This document shows positions 1-7,841 of a stretch of 45,573 nt of DNA, one piece after another. Source of the stretch: Shewanella sp. CG12_big_fil_rev_8_21_14_0_65_47_15 (GTDB lineage Bacteria; Pseudomonadota; Gammaproteobacteria; Enterobacterales; Shewanellaceae); NCBI RefSeq assembly GCF_002783505.1, contig NZ_PFGL01000043.1, forward strand, positions 1-45,573, in the 5' to 3' direction. The notes under the pieces are model-generated. The model ran no database searches. It saw nothing but the letters and a program-made list of their open reading frames with translations, and was not told the DNA's origin. The position numbers and the translations under genes were made by a program. Numbering within the stretch: the stretch's first letter is position 1; each line of letters starts with the position of its first letter.

Positions 1-85
1 TCGTTAGCATAACATGCTTGCTCTGATCCTGTTTAAGCCTAAAAGTTTCCGTTAGTTAACAAAGTATGATCCCGCCCTGCTGCGA

Positions 86-1807
86 ATGACTGGAACCATT
101 AAAAACATTAGCCAGTTTAAGCAAAAAGAAGAACAGCTAAAACTATTTGAAAAAGCGATTGAAAATATTTCAGAAGGTATGTTTATTCTCGATAGTGAAT
201 ATCGTTTTGTCGAAGTCAATGAAGCCTGTTGTAAAATTTCATTACGAAACCGCTCCGAGTTTATTGGTAATTTATTGACATTTGATTTGTATCCAGAGTC
301 ATTTTCGGTTCAAATTCGAACCATGCTTAAGCAACAAGGCCGCTGGGCTAACGAAGTAGAAGCAGCCAGAGGAGACAAGAGTCATTTCCATATGGAACTC
401 ACCATAGATGCTATTTATGACGAGTTAGGTGAACTTTCGCACTACGTAGGTGTTTTTTCTGATATTTCACGGCGTAAGCAGCAGGAAGAAGAACTGAGAA
501 AATTAACCAACAATGACCTTCTCACTGGACTACCAAATCGCTCAAACCTACAGGTCACCCTAAGTAACTTAGTGAATAAAGAAATATCTCACACCTTAAT
601 GGTATTAGATTTAGATAATTTCAAACGTATTAATGATTCATTAGGCCATCAAATTGGCGATCAACTACTCAAATTAGTATCGATAAGAATTAAATCATCA
701 CTCCCAAGGAACACCAGTATTTATCGTCTTGGGGGGGATGAATTTGCAATAGTATTGGATAAAGAAGCAGATATTAGTGCCAGTGCAGTAATGGCTGGAC
801 GAGTCATAGAAGCTTTTAAGACTGCTTTTGATATTAATCACGAACAATTAGTCTTGGGACTCAGTATAGGTATCGTGCTTTACCCTGAGGATGAGCAAAA
901 TGAGCAAGCGTTACTCAGAAAAGCGGATATTGCCATGTACCATGCAAAATCAGCCGGTGGTAATTGTTATCAATTCTATTCAGAGTCACTGAATCAGCAT
1001 GCTATTCGGCAGCTAGAGATTGAAAATCTGATACGCGAAGGGCTAAAAGAAGATCTATTTGAAGTTTACTATCAACCTAAGGTTGATCTAAAACGCGGCC
1101 GTGTTGCAGGCATGGAAGCCCTTGTCAGATTAAATCACCCGACACGCGGCTTAATTCCGCCCAATGATTTTATTCCTCTCGCGGAAGAAAATGGATTAAT
1201 TATTGAAATTGGTGAGATTGTTTTACGCAAAGCTTGTTTCGCCGCCCAGAAATGGCGGGAGCAAGGTCTGTTCAATGGCAGAGTCGCCGTCAATTTATCG
1301 TCGCGCCAGTTTGCTCTACCCGATATTCAGCAACGAATAGAGTCAATTTTAAGACTGACCCAGTTACCAGCATGTCACCTCGAATTAGAAATAACCGAAG
1401 GTACGGTTATTAAACAGCCAGAAACGGCCATTATCGTTATGCAACAACTCACCAAAATGGGAGTGAGCCTAGCCTTGGATGATTTTGGAACGGGTTACTC
1501 ATCACTTTCCTATTTAAAACGTTTTCCTATTCACACCCTTAAGATAGACAAAGCCTTTGTTGATGATATAGATAAATCGGATCGCGATTTAAAGATGGTC
1601 GACTCTATCATTACCATTGCCCATAATATGGGGCTTTCAGTGGTGGGAGAAGGTGTAGAACAAACTGCACAGTTAAATATTTTACGCGCACTCAACTGTG
1701 AGGAAATTCAGGGCTACATTTTCAGCAAAGCGATAAAAGAGACTGAGTTTACCCAGCTACTCCAACAGGATATGGAAAAGTCAAACACAAAAATCAACAT
1801 AATTTAA
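86..1807 (+). CDS. PAS-GGDEF-EAL cyclic-di-GMP protein, probably N-terminally truncated
   Basis: Cyclic-di-GMP turnover protein of 573 residues. A PAS-type sensor domain (about 20-130) is followed by a GGDEF domain (about 137-300, intact GGDEF at 216-220) and an EAL domain (about 318-560). The EAL domain keeps its key motifs: EAL at 344-346, NLSSRQF, the EITEG glutamate, DDFGTGYSS from 465, LKIDKAFVD and VGEGVE, so phosphodiesterase activity is likely. No RxxD inhibitory site lies ahead of GGDEF. The first residues (MTGTIKNISQFKQKEEQL) look like the closing strand and linker of an earlier PAS/PAC domain, and PAC-like codons continue upstream of the ATG to an in-frame TAG at 53-55. I see no ribosome-binding site. 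It may be a decayed or re-started piece of a longer sensor protein. Confidence 0.85.
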   Translation: MTGTIKNISQFKQKEEQLKLFEKAIENISEGMFILDSEYRFVEVNEACCKISLRNRSEFIGNLLTFDLYPESFSVQIRTMLKQQGRWANEVEAARGDKSHFHMELTIDAIYDELGELSHYVGVFSDISRRKQQEEELRKLTNNDLLTGLPNRSNLQVTLSNLVNKEISHTLMVLDLDNFKRINDSLGHQIGDQLLKLVSIRIKSSLPRNTSIYRLGGDEFAIVLDKEADISASAVMAGRVIEAFKTAFDINHEQLVLGLSIGIVLYPEDEQNEQALLRKADIAMYHAKSAGGNCYQFYSESLNQHAIRQLEIENLIREGLKEDLFEVYYQPKVDLKRGRVAGMEALVRLNHPTRGLIPPNDFIPLAEENGLIIEIGEIVLRKACFAAQKWREQGLFNGRVAVNLSSRQFALPDIQQRIESILRLTQLPACHLELEITEGTVIKQPETAIIVMQQLTKMGVSLALDDFGTGYSSLSYLKRFPIHTLKIDKAFVDDIDKSDRDLKMVDSIITIAHNMGLSVVGEGVEQTAQLNILRALNCEEIQGYIFSKAIKETEFTQLLQQDMEKSNTKINII

Positions 1808-1909
1808 TCATCTTACTCTCAATTTGATTTTTATTTACAACATTGGCACAACAGATGCATCAATTATTTCAGTGTCAATAATAAATCAATATCAACTACC
1901 TGAGAGACA

Positions 1910-2344
1910 ATGAACATGATTAAAGGAATCTTGACTAGTGCATTTTTATTATCTGCGCTTGGTTTTACTGTTAATAGTGTGGCACAAGAAGGTTCACCAA
2001 ATGTGAAATTCAAGCCTATTGAAGTCGCTGGTTCACCCAACGTTAAATTCAAGCCTATTGAAGTCGCTGGTTCACCCAACGTTAAATTCAAGCCTATTGA
2101 AGTCGCAGGTTCACCTAACGTTAAATTCAAGCCTATTGAAGTTGCTGGTTCACCCAACGTTAAATTCAAGCCTGTTGAAGTCGCAGGTTCACCCAACGTT
2201 AAATTCAAGCCTATTGAAGTCGCGGGTTCACCGAATGTGAAATTCAAGCCTATTGAAGTCGCGGGTTCACCCAACGTTAAATTTAAGTCAATTGAAATAG
2301 CTGGTTCACCGAATGTGAAATTCAAATCTGTTGTAGCAGCGTAA
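1910..2344 (+). CDS. Exported tandem-repeat protein, nine 13-residue repeats
   Basis: 144-residue protein of unknown function. Residues 1 to about 25 form a Sec-type signal peptide: a lysine, a hydrophobic core FLLSALGF and a likely cut after NSVA. The whole remainder is nine head-to-tail copies of GSPNVKFKPIEVA with no linkers. Copy 5 has V for I, and the last two decay to GSPNVKFKSIEIA and GSPNVKFKSVVAA. V-K-F-K-P-I-E-V alternates hydrophobic and polar residues, which suggests a beta-strand or a stacked beta repeat. Each copy has net charge about +1. The start ATG follows a GAGAGA ribosome-binding stretch. A 38-residue peptide gene begins 23 bases downstream, so the two are probably one transcript. 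I do not recognise the family. Confidence 0.85.
   Translation: MNMIKGILTSAFLLSALGFTVNSVAQEGSPNVKFKPIEVAGSPNVKFKPIEVAGSPNVKFKPIEVAGSPNVKFKPIEVAGSPNVKFKPVEVAGSPNVKFKPIEVAGSPNVKFKPIEVAGSPNVKFKSIEIAGSPNVKFKSVVAA
1991..2341 (+). repeat. Nine tandem 39-bp coding repeats
   Basis: Nine perfect-length 39-bp units run without gaps inside the exported repeat protein. Units 1-7 differ almost only at synonymous positions (AAT/AAC, GTG/GTT, third bases of Pro and Ala); the single replacement is Ile to Val in unit 5. Units 8 and 9 are more divergent. Because 39 is divisible by 3, the array also stays open in other frames and on the opposite strand, which produces spurious repetitive reading frames. Confidence 0.95.
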
Positions 2345-2367
2345 TCAGAAACGATTAAGGAGCTAAC

Positions 2368-2484
2368 ATGCTAAATTCAATCAAAAAAGCACTCGGTTTA
2401 TCTAAGCCAGCGCGTAAAAAAGTTAAATTGCCTGAAGGTCTAAACCACCTTGAAGTGATTTCTGCAAAGGGTTGGTGGAACTAA
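2368..2484 (+). CDS. 38-residue basic peptide ending GWWN, partner of the repeat protein
   Basis: Short gene with a strong ribosome-binding site (TAAGGAG at 2356-2362) five bases before the ATG. The product starts MLNSIKKALGLSKPARKK, has seven Lys and one Arg against two Glu, and ends HLEVISAKGWWN. The N-terminal third could form a basic amphipathic helix; there is no signal peptide. A short V-K-[FL] then [IL]-E-V pattern also occurs in the upstream 13-residue repeats, which may be chance. It shares a transcript with the repeat gene and is followed by a terminator. The architecture (basic leader-like part, short aromatic tail) would fit a RiPP precursor or a small regulatory peptide, but no modifying enzyme is visible nearby. 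Function unknown. Confidence 0.7.
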   Translation: MLNSIKKALGLSKPARKKVKLPEGLNHLEVISAKGWWN

Positions 2485-2502
2485 ATTTACTCATCTGTGG
2501 TA

Positions 2503-2548
2503 ATCAGTTCGCTGATACTGCTGACTGAAATTAAGCTAGCGCAGCTTA
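2503..2548 (+). other. Two hairpins in the 3' untranslated region
   Basis: ATCAG-TTCG-CTGAT (2503-2516) is a five-pair stem with a TTCG loop, a very stable tetraloop sequence. TAAGCT-agcgc-AGCTTA (2532-2548) is a second stem. Together with the terminator that follows they make a structured 3' end for the repeat-protein/peptide transcript, which could stabilise the mRNA or be released as a small RNA. Confidence 0.45.
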
Positions 2549-2557
2549 GAAAACAAT

Positions 2558-2585
2558 AAAGGGAGCTATGCTCCCTTTAGTTTTT
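2558..2585 (+). terminator. Rho-independent terminator after the repeat-protein operon
   Basis: AAAGGGAGC (2558-2566) pairs with GCTCCCTTT (2570-2578) across a three-base loop, followed by AG and five T. It ends the two-gene transcript starting at 1910. Confidence 0.85.
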
Positions 2586-2628
2586 AAATACCTAGATGAC
2601 GTTACAAATATCTATAAATACTTATAAA

Positions 2629-2829
2629 TCAGAACGCTAACATCAACTCTTTCTGGCAACGTATCTTCCTCAGTGCCAAATGACTATGGGCAGTAAAGAG
2701 CGGAAAAGCCAAAGGGCCTAATATAAAACCCACTATCGCCCAATACTTAACTGAAAGACCTGCGGTAAATGCTGCCAAGCCAAAATACCAAGCCGAGATA
2801 AATGCAAGTAAAACGATCAGCAAAACCAC
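2629..2829 (-). CDS. Small membrane protein, unknown function
   Basis: About 66 residues with two probable membrane helices: the first within VLLIVLLAFISAWYFG, the second within the YWAIVGFILGPLAFPLF region. It ends in a short basic tail (RKIRCQKE). The frame opens at a TTG at 2850 after an in-frame stop, but the GTG at 2829 is preceded by AGAGGGG at a good distance and is the better start. No domain is recognised. It stands alone between the repeat-protein operon and fadJ; coding status rests on the open frame, the ribosome-binding site and the clear membrane pattern. Confidence 0.6.
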   Translation of the reverse strand: MVLLIVLLAFISAWYFGLAAFTAGLSVKYWAIVGFILGPLAFPLFTAHSHLALRKIRCQKELMLAF

Positions 2830-3172
2830 AAATAGCCCCTCTAGAAACAAATAGAATCATATCGTTAGGAAATATAATCCCTTATCAAAAAGTGCTCACA
2901 CACTCACTGTTCTTAGCCATTTTTTGTAATCCCACTCAAATGGTTAAATAAGTTATGTGCACGACCCTCAGTAAAGCTCCTCAGTAAAGTCCCTCACTAA
3001 GAGCAAAACAGTTAGCGTAAACGGTTTCTACTCGAGGGCACGGATGATACAAGATATCCGCCCCTATTGTGAACACTTTTTAGGCAAAAATATGCCTTAT
3101 GGCAATAAAAAAACGGCAATTTACTGCCGTTTTTTTGTTCAATTTAATGAGGGCTGACTGAAAACAAATGGC
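2830..3172. other. Intergenic gap with a 13-bp triple repeat and the fadIJ terminator
   Basis: No gene seen. Positions 2966-3004 hold three adjacent 13-bp units (CCTCAGTAAAGCT, CCTCAGTAAAGTC, CCTCACTAAGAGC). AGGCA (3082-3086) and TGCCT (3093-3097) form a small inverted repeat, and the fadIJ terminator lies at 3107-3137. Confidence 0.6.
3107..3137 (-). terminator. Terminator downstream of fadJ
   Basis: CGGCA (3114-3118) pairs with TGCCG (3125-3129), flanked by an A run on the left and a T run on the right, so the hairpin can work in both directions. On the minus strand it lies about 36 bases after the fadJ stop. Confidence 0.8.
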
Positions 3173-5293
3173 TTAGAAAAAACGCTTATTCTCTTGTGCC
3201 ATCGCTTTTAAGCGCTCACAAGGTTCGAATCTGTTACCTAATTGACTTTGATAACCTTCAAGAATTCGCACTAAGTTCGCGGCGCCTAAAGTGTCAATAT
3301 GGTGGAATGGGCCACCGAGGAATGGTGGGAAGCCAATACCGAAAATAGCGCCAATATCACCGTCTCTTGGCGATGCAATAATGCCATCATCCAAGCAACG
3401 CACCGCTTCATTAAGCATTTGCACCACACAACGCTCGGCAAGTGCTTTTGCGTCTTTATTGGTGCCAGGCTTAATGCCTAATACGCCATACACAGTCTCA
3501 TCGACTGCTTTAGCTTTCTTGCTCGATGCGCCGTATTGATAGAAACCTTTGCCATTTTTGCGGCCTTTACGATCGTCAGCTAAAAGCTTGTCAAATGCGG
3601 CTGGCGCTTTAAAACGTTCACCCAGTTCTTTTTCGAGGATTGGTGAAATCTTAGCGCCCACGTCAATTCCCACTTCATCGAGCAAGGTAATAGGTCCCAC
3701 AGGGAAACCAAACTTAACCAGCGCATTATCCAAATGCTCAACACTTTGGCCTTCAAGCAATAATTGCGCGGCCTCGTTCATGTAAAGCGCAAGAATACGG
3801 TTGACGTAGAAACCTGCGCCATCCTGCACAACTATCGGTGTTTTACCTTGCTTACGGGCAAATGCGACAGTAGTCGCAATGGTTTCTGGCGACGTTTTAG
3901 CATGGGCAATCACTTCCACCAGCGGCATTTTTTCTACTGGTGAGAAATAATGCAGACCAATAACGTTCTCAGGACGCGTTGCCGCCTCGGCGATTTGGCT
4001 AATAGGCAAAGATGACGTGTTAGTGGCAAAAATCGTGTGCTCACCACACTCCCGCTCGATGTCTTTCACCATTTGATGCTTAAGCGCTAAGTCTTCAAAT
4101 ACCGCTTCCACAACGATGTCGGCATCTTTAACGCCTTTATATTCAGTGGTTGTGGTCATCAGTGCCATTAAACTGTCGCGGGCAGCGGGTGTCATATGAC
4201 GGCGCTTAACCCCTTTATCCAACAACTTATAGGCGTAGGCTAATGCATTGCTTAAGCCCTTTTCGCTGATGTCTTTGACGCGAACGGGAATTTTAGCCTT
4301 GGTCGTCGTCACAGAGGCGATACCGCCGCCCATTAAACCGCCGCCTAAGATCACCGCTTTTTTGACTTTACGCGGGCTCACGCCCTCAGCGCCGGTTTCT
4401 TTCTTCATTTCTGTGGTGGCGAAGAAAATACTGCGCAGCGCTTCAGACTCTTTCGATACCACTAATTCGGCAAAATGACTGGCTTCGACTTCTAGCCCTT
4501 TTTGCATGCCCTTCGTAACCCCTTGACGCACACAGTCAATGATCTTGGCTGGTGCAGGATAATTACCTTGGGTTTTCTTCTCGACCTGTTTTGCCGCTTG
4601 ATCGAAAATAATGTTACGGCCAAAGCTCGTGCCTTCAAGCACTCGATTAACGAGTGACTTTTTAACAGGTTTCGGTGCACGTTTACCCGCAAGCGCCATC
4701 TCAACTGCGGTTTGCAGTAAAATGGTCTGCGGCACAACATCATTCACTAGGCCCATTTTCAAGGCTTGTTTAGGACGAATCTGTTTGCCGGTCAGCATCA
4801 TATCTAAGGCGGTGGTAATGCCGACTAAACGTGGCAAACGTTGAGTGCCGCCACCACCTGGCAATAGTCCAAGTTGGACTTCCGGTACACCGAGCATGGT
4901 TTTACCATCGTCGCTGCATACCCTTTGATGACAGGCTAAGGCTAACTCTAAACCACCACCTAAACAGGCACCATGGATTGCCGCAATCACAGGGATTTTT
5001 AACGCCTCTAACTCATTAAAAACCACATGCCCCTGCTGGGATAAGGCTTTGGCATCGTCTGGCGTTTTACAGGCATCGAGCATAGAAATGTCCGCGCCCG
5101 CGACGAAAGAATCTTTTTTGCCCGAGATCAACACTAAACCGCGAATGCTCGAATCACTCTTGATTTCGGCTAGGATCTCACTGATTTCAGGGCCAAACTG
5201 TGCTTTTAGGGTGTTCATGGTTTCGCCAGGAACATCCATAGTCAAAATGGCAATGCCGTCGTCGCGGCGGGTTAAATTAAAGGTCTTTTCCAT
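3173..5293 (-). CDS. fadJ: Multifunctional fatty-acid oxidation protein, alpha subunit FadJ
   Basis: 706-residue enoyl-CoA hydratase / 3-hydroxyacyl-CoA dehydrogenase, the alpha subunit of the second (FadIJ-type) beta-oxidation complex. The N-terminal crotonase domain (about 1-190) carries GACLGGGLELALAC and GVPEVQLGLLPGGGGTQRL, holding the two hydratase glutamates near residues 120 and 140. The NAD-binding dehydrogenase fold starts near 310 with ILGGGLMGGGIA, and two C-terminal dehydrogenase domains follow. Length is normal for FadJ. The ATG has GGAG eight bases upstream and begins five bases after the fadI stop, so the genes are co-transcribed and the subunits are expected to assemble together. 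Regulation is probably through the FadR- and PsrA-like sites ahead of fadI. Confidence 0.96.
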   Translation of the reverse strand: MEKTFNLTRRDDGIAILTMDVPGETMNTLKAQFGPEISEILAEIKSDSSIRGLVLISGKKDSFVAGADISMLDACKTPDDAKALSQQGHVVFNELEALKIPVIAAIHGACLGGGLELALACHQRVCSDDGKTMLGVPEVQLGLLPGGGGTQRLPRLVGITTALDMMLTGKQIRPKQALKMGLVNDVVPQTILLQTAVEMALAGKRAPKPVKKSLVNRVLEGTSFGRNIIFDQAAKQVEKKTQGNYPAPAKIIDCVRQGVTKGMQKGLEVEASHFAELVVSKESEALRSIFFATTEMKKETGAEGVSPRKVKKAVILGGGLMGGGIASVTTTKAKIPVRVKDISEKGLSNALAYAYKLLDKGVKRRHMTPAARDSLMALMTTTTEYKGVKDADIVVEAVFEDLALKHQMVKDIERECGEHTIFATNTSSLPISQIAEAATRPENVIGLHYFSPVEKMPLVEVIAHAKTSPETIATTVAFARKQGKTPIVVQDGAGFYVNRILALYMNEAAQLLLEGQSVEHLDNALVKFGFPVGPITLLDEVGIDVGAKISPILEKELGERFKAPAAFDKLLADDRKGRKNGKGFYQYGASSKKAKAVDETVYGVLGIKPGTNKDAKALAERCVVQMLNEAVRCLDDGIIASPRDGDIGAIFGIGFPPFLGGPFHHIDTLGAANLVRILEGYQSQLGNRFEPCERLKAMAQENKRFF

Positions 5294-5298
5294 GCCGA

Positions 5299-6609
5299 TT
5301 ACTCCACTTCCACTATCATAGCCACACCCAAACCACCGGCCGCACAGGCCGTTGTTAGGCCAGTGCCACCACCGCGGCGCTTAAGCTCACGACACACTTG
5401 GGTGATCAAACGGGTTCCCGTTGCAGCAAAAGGATGGCCGTAGGCAAGCGAGCCACCGAGCACGTTAAACTTGCTCATGTCGATTTCACCAATCGCGCGG
5501 TTACGACCGAGTTTTTCTTCGGCAAATTTTTTCGAGGCAAACATCTGCATATTCGCTAATGTCTGCGCCGCAAAGGCTTCGTGCATTTCAATCAGAGTAA
5601 GATCTTCTAATTCCATTCCAGCACGTTTTAACGCCAGTGGCGTCGCGTAGGATGGTCCCATCAGCATGTCTTGCCACACATCAATGGCGCTAAAGGCGTA
5701 ACTCTTAATGTAACCAATCGGTTGATAACCTAAGGCTTTAGCTCGACCTTCGCTCATCAGGATAATCGCTGAGGCACCGTCAGTCAGTGGCGTACTGTTG
5801 GCCGCCGTCACAGTACCATGCTGTTTATCGAATGCAGGACGCAACTTAGCGTATGACTCCAGTACCGAGTTTTCGCGGATATTGTTATCGCGATCGATAA
5901 ACTGTTTATACGGCGGCACATGGGCAACCATCACTTCGTCACGAAGATGGCCCGAAGCCCAAGTTTCACTCGCTAAGGTGTGCGAGCGGTGCGCTAGGGC
6001 ATCTTGATCGGCGCGGCTAATATGGTAGGTTTTTGCCATCTGCTCAGCGGTTTGTCCCATAGACAAGCCCGTCGAGTACTCTGCCACGGCAGGCGGCACA
6101 GGTAATAAATCTTTAATGCCTAAACGACGGAAAATTTGTAATTTTTGCCCAAAGCTACGGGCTTTATTCAGATCGACTAACGCATGGGCTAATTTTTTCG
6201 ACACGCCGATAGGCAAGACAGAAGAAGAGTCGGCCCCGCCCGCAATACCGATGTCGATATTACCTGTCATGATAGATTCGGCCACGTTTACGGCAGATTG
6301 GAAGCTAGTCGCACAGGCACGAGTGACACTATAGGCATCGGTCGACACATTCATGCCAGTACCGAGTACGATTTCACGGGCGATGTTAGGTGCAGCCGGC
6401 ATTTGCACCACTTGTCCATACACTAATTGCTCAATCAACTTAGGATCGAGTTCAGAACGCGCCAATAATTCATTGACCACCATTTTGCCCATATCGAGCG
6501 CCGATACACCGTGAAATGCCGTGGCTTGTTTTGCAAATGGCGTTCTTAAACCCGCTACTATTGCGATACGCTCGCCCTTGGCGTTCGTAACCTGTTGTCT
6601 ATCACTCAT
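5299..6609 (-). CDS. fadI: Acetyl-CoA C-acyltransferase FadI (3-ketoacyl-CoA thiolase)
   Basis: 436-residue thiolase, the beta subunit partner of FadJ; it cleaves 3-ketoacyl-CoA with CoA to acetyl-CoA and a shortened acyl-CoA. The nucleophilic cysteine lies in [10 protein letters not shown] near residue 99. The active-site histidine is in [14 protein letters not shown] near 392, and the second cysteine is in TACAAGGLG near 421. The length and the GHPFAATG variant fit FadI rather than the shorter FadA. The ATG is preceded by GAGGGTG. It is the first gene of the fadIJ operon, and the 250-base region separating it from the divergent moxR-type gene contains candidate fatty-acid operators. Confidence 0.96.
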   Translation of the reverse strand: MSDRQQVTNAKGERIAIVAGLRTPFAKQATAFHGVSALDMGKMVVNELLARSELDPKLIEQLVYGQVVQMPAAPNIAREIVLGTGMNVSTDAYSVTRACATSFQSAVNVAESIMTGNIDIGIAGGADSSSVLPIGVSKKLAHALVDLNKARSFGQKLQIFRRLGIKDLLPVPPAVAEYSTGLSMGQTAEQMAKTYHISRADQDALAHRSHTLASETWASGHLRDEVMVAHVPPYKQFIDRDNNIRENSVLESYAKLRPAFDKQHGTVTAANSTPLTDGASAIILMSEGRAKALGYQPIGYIKSYAFSAIDVWQDMLMGPSYATPLALKRAGMELEDLTLIEMHEAFAAQTLANMQMFASKKFAEEKLGRNRAIGEIDMSKFNVLGGSLAYGHPFAATGTRLITQVCRELKRRGGGTGLTTACAAGGLGVAMIVEVE

Positions 6610-6706
6610 TTGTCACCCTCTTTATGTGCGCAATCGCTGAGAGATTTCAGGCGGCGCTAGCTATTTCCGTGTTTGACCCATTGTTTTACGGCGAAAAACG
6701 CCCAAT

Positions 6707-6723
6707 AACAGGTCTGACCATTA
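6707..6723. promoter_or_regulatory. Candidate FadR operator upstream of fadI
   Basis: AACAGGTCTGACCATTA closely follows the Escherichia coli FadR 17-bp pattern, whose core is TGGTCNGACC. It lies about 100 bases upstream of the fadI start. FadR releases such sites when bound to long-chain acyl-CoA. Identified by eye only. Confidence 0.6.
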
Positions 6724-6760
6724 AAGTGTGATCTGATTCTAACTTCTTGTCAGCAAGTTT

Positions 6761-6774
6761 TAAACACCTGTTTG
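6761..6774. promoter_or_regulatory. Candidate PsrA operator upstream of fadI
   Basis: TAAACACCTGTTTG matches the PsrA-type palindrome (AAAC, 2-4 bases, GTTTG). It is about 150 bases ahead of fadI and about 90 bases ahead of the divergent moxR-type gene. PsrA is a TetR-family fatty-acid-responsive repressor of beta-oxidation genes in Pseudomonas and Shewanella. Confidence 0.55.
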
Positions 6775-6860
6775 TTTTTTTAACACTAGCCAAACCCTAA
6801 GGGAATTCTTTACCATAGCGGTTGTCTATACATTTCCAACATAATAAAACGAGTAGCATC

Positions 6861-7817
6861 ATGCCTTTGAGTCGCTTCCACGCATTACGCACTTACCTAA
6901 ATAAGGTTGTTTTAGGGCAGCCAGTATTGACCGAAAATCTGCTCATTGCCTTAATTGCCAATGGTCACTTATTAGTTGAAGGCCCACCGGGACTGGCCAA
7001 GACCCGTGCGGTGAAAGCCCTATGTGACGGAGTTGAGGGGGATTTCCACCGCATTCAATTTACCCCAGATCTGCTGCCCGCCGACTTAACCGGCACAGAT
7101 ATCTATCGCTCGCAAACCGGCACCTTCGAATTTGAAGCCGGACCGATTTTCCACAATTTAATCTTGGCGGACGAAATTAACCGCGCTCCCGCCAAAGTAC
7201 AATCGGCCTTATTAGAAGCCATGGCCGAGGGCCAAGTCACAGTCGGTAAGCACAGTTATAAGCTACCGCCGCTGTTTTTAGTGATGGCCACCCAAAACCC
7301 ATTAGAAAATGAAGGCACATATCCGCTGCCCGAAGCGCAGCTTGACCGTTTTCTGATGCACTTAAACCTTGATTACCCGAGCGGCGAGACTGAGCTCGAA
7401 ATTCTGCGTCAATCCCGTAAAGAAGCGCTAACCCACGAACTGCCAACCACTGAGCAGATTGCTCAGGCCGATGTGTTTGCCGCCCGTGACGAAGCCATGG
7501 AAATCTATCTCGCCGAGCCACTCGAAAAGTACCTAGTCGAAATCGTGATGGCGACCCGTGAGCCAAGCCGCTACAGCGAAGACTTAGCGAAATGGCTTGA
7601 GTACGGTGTTAGCCCACGCGCCACTATTTCGTTAGAACGCTGCGCCCGCGCCCGCGCTTGGCTGCACGAGCGAGACTTTGTTTCACCGGAAGACATTCAA
7701 GCCGTTGCGCCGAATGTGTTAAGACACAGGTTATTACTCAGCTACCAAGCTCAAGCCGAAGGCGTCAGCCGCGATCAGGTGATCAACCACATATTGAGTC
7801 AAGTTGCAGTACCTTAA
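6861..7817 (+). CDS. MoxR-family AAA+ ATPase
   Basis: 318-residue AAA+ ATPase, first gene of a MoxR/Bat operon. Walker A is GPPGLAKT (41-48), Walker B is LADEIN (about 103-108), and ATQNP follows as sensor 1. A C-terminal lid domain ends the protein. The frame opens at a TTG at 6822, but the ATG at 6861 gives the normal MoxR length and conserved N-terminus, so I chose it; its ribosome-binding site is weak. MoxR proteins act with VWA-domain partners as chaperone-like ATPases in assembling or activating protein complexes; two VWA proteins are encoded downstream. It is divergent from fadI. Confidence 0.9.
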   Translation: MPLSRFHALRTYLNKVVLGQPVLTENLLIALIANGHLLVEGPPGLAKTRAVKALCDGVEGDFHRIQFTPDLLPADLTGTDIYRSQTGTFEFEAGPIFHNLILADEINRAPAKVQSALLEAMAEGQVTVGKHSYKLPPLFLVMATQNPLENEGTYPLPEAQLDRFLMHLNLDYPSGETELEILRQSRKEALTHELPTTEQIAQADVFAARDEAMEIYLAEPLEKYLVEIVMATREPSRYSEDLAKWLEYGVSPRATISLERCARARAWLHERDFVSPEDIQAVAPNVLRHRLLLSYQAQAEGVSRDQVINHILSQVAVP

Positions 7818-7841
7818 CGGTGAAGATAAAGGTGAAATAAG

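Noticed and set aside
731..737. Run of seven G inside the GGDEF codons as a phase-variation switch
   Set aside because: It follows directly from GGG GGG GAT codons of the conserved motif; a single short run in a catalytic motif is not evidence of slipped-strand switching.
1864..2325. A long repetitive open frame on the opposite strand of the repeat array
   Set aside because: The repeat unit is 39 bases, divisible by three, so any frame without a stop in one unit stays open through all. It has no ribosome-binding site or signal peptide and its synonymous pattern belongs to the plus-strand gene.
1991..2341. CRISPR-like array
   Set aside because: The 39-bp units are directly adjacent with no spacers and they encode a regular protein repeat; no cas genes are present.
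6727..6742. Possible CRP site upstream of fadI (TGTGA then TCTAA)
   Set aside because: Only the left half matches; the right half departs from TCACA, so it is too weak to claim.
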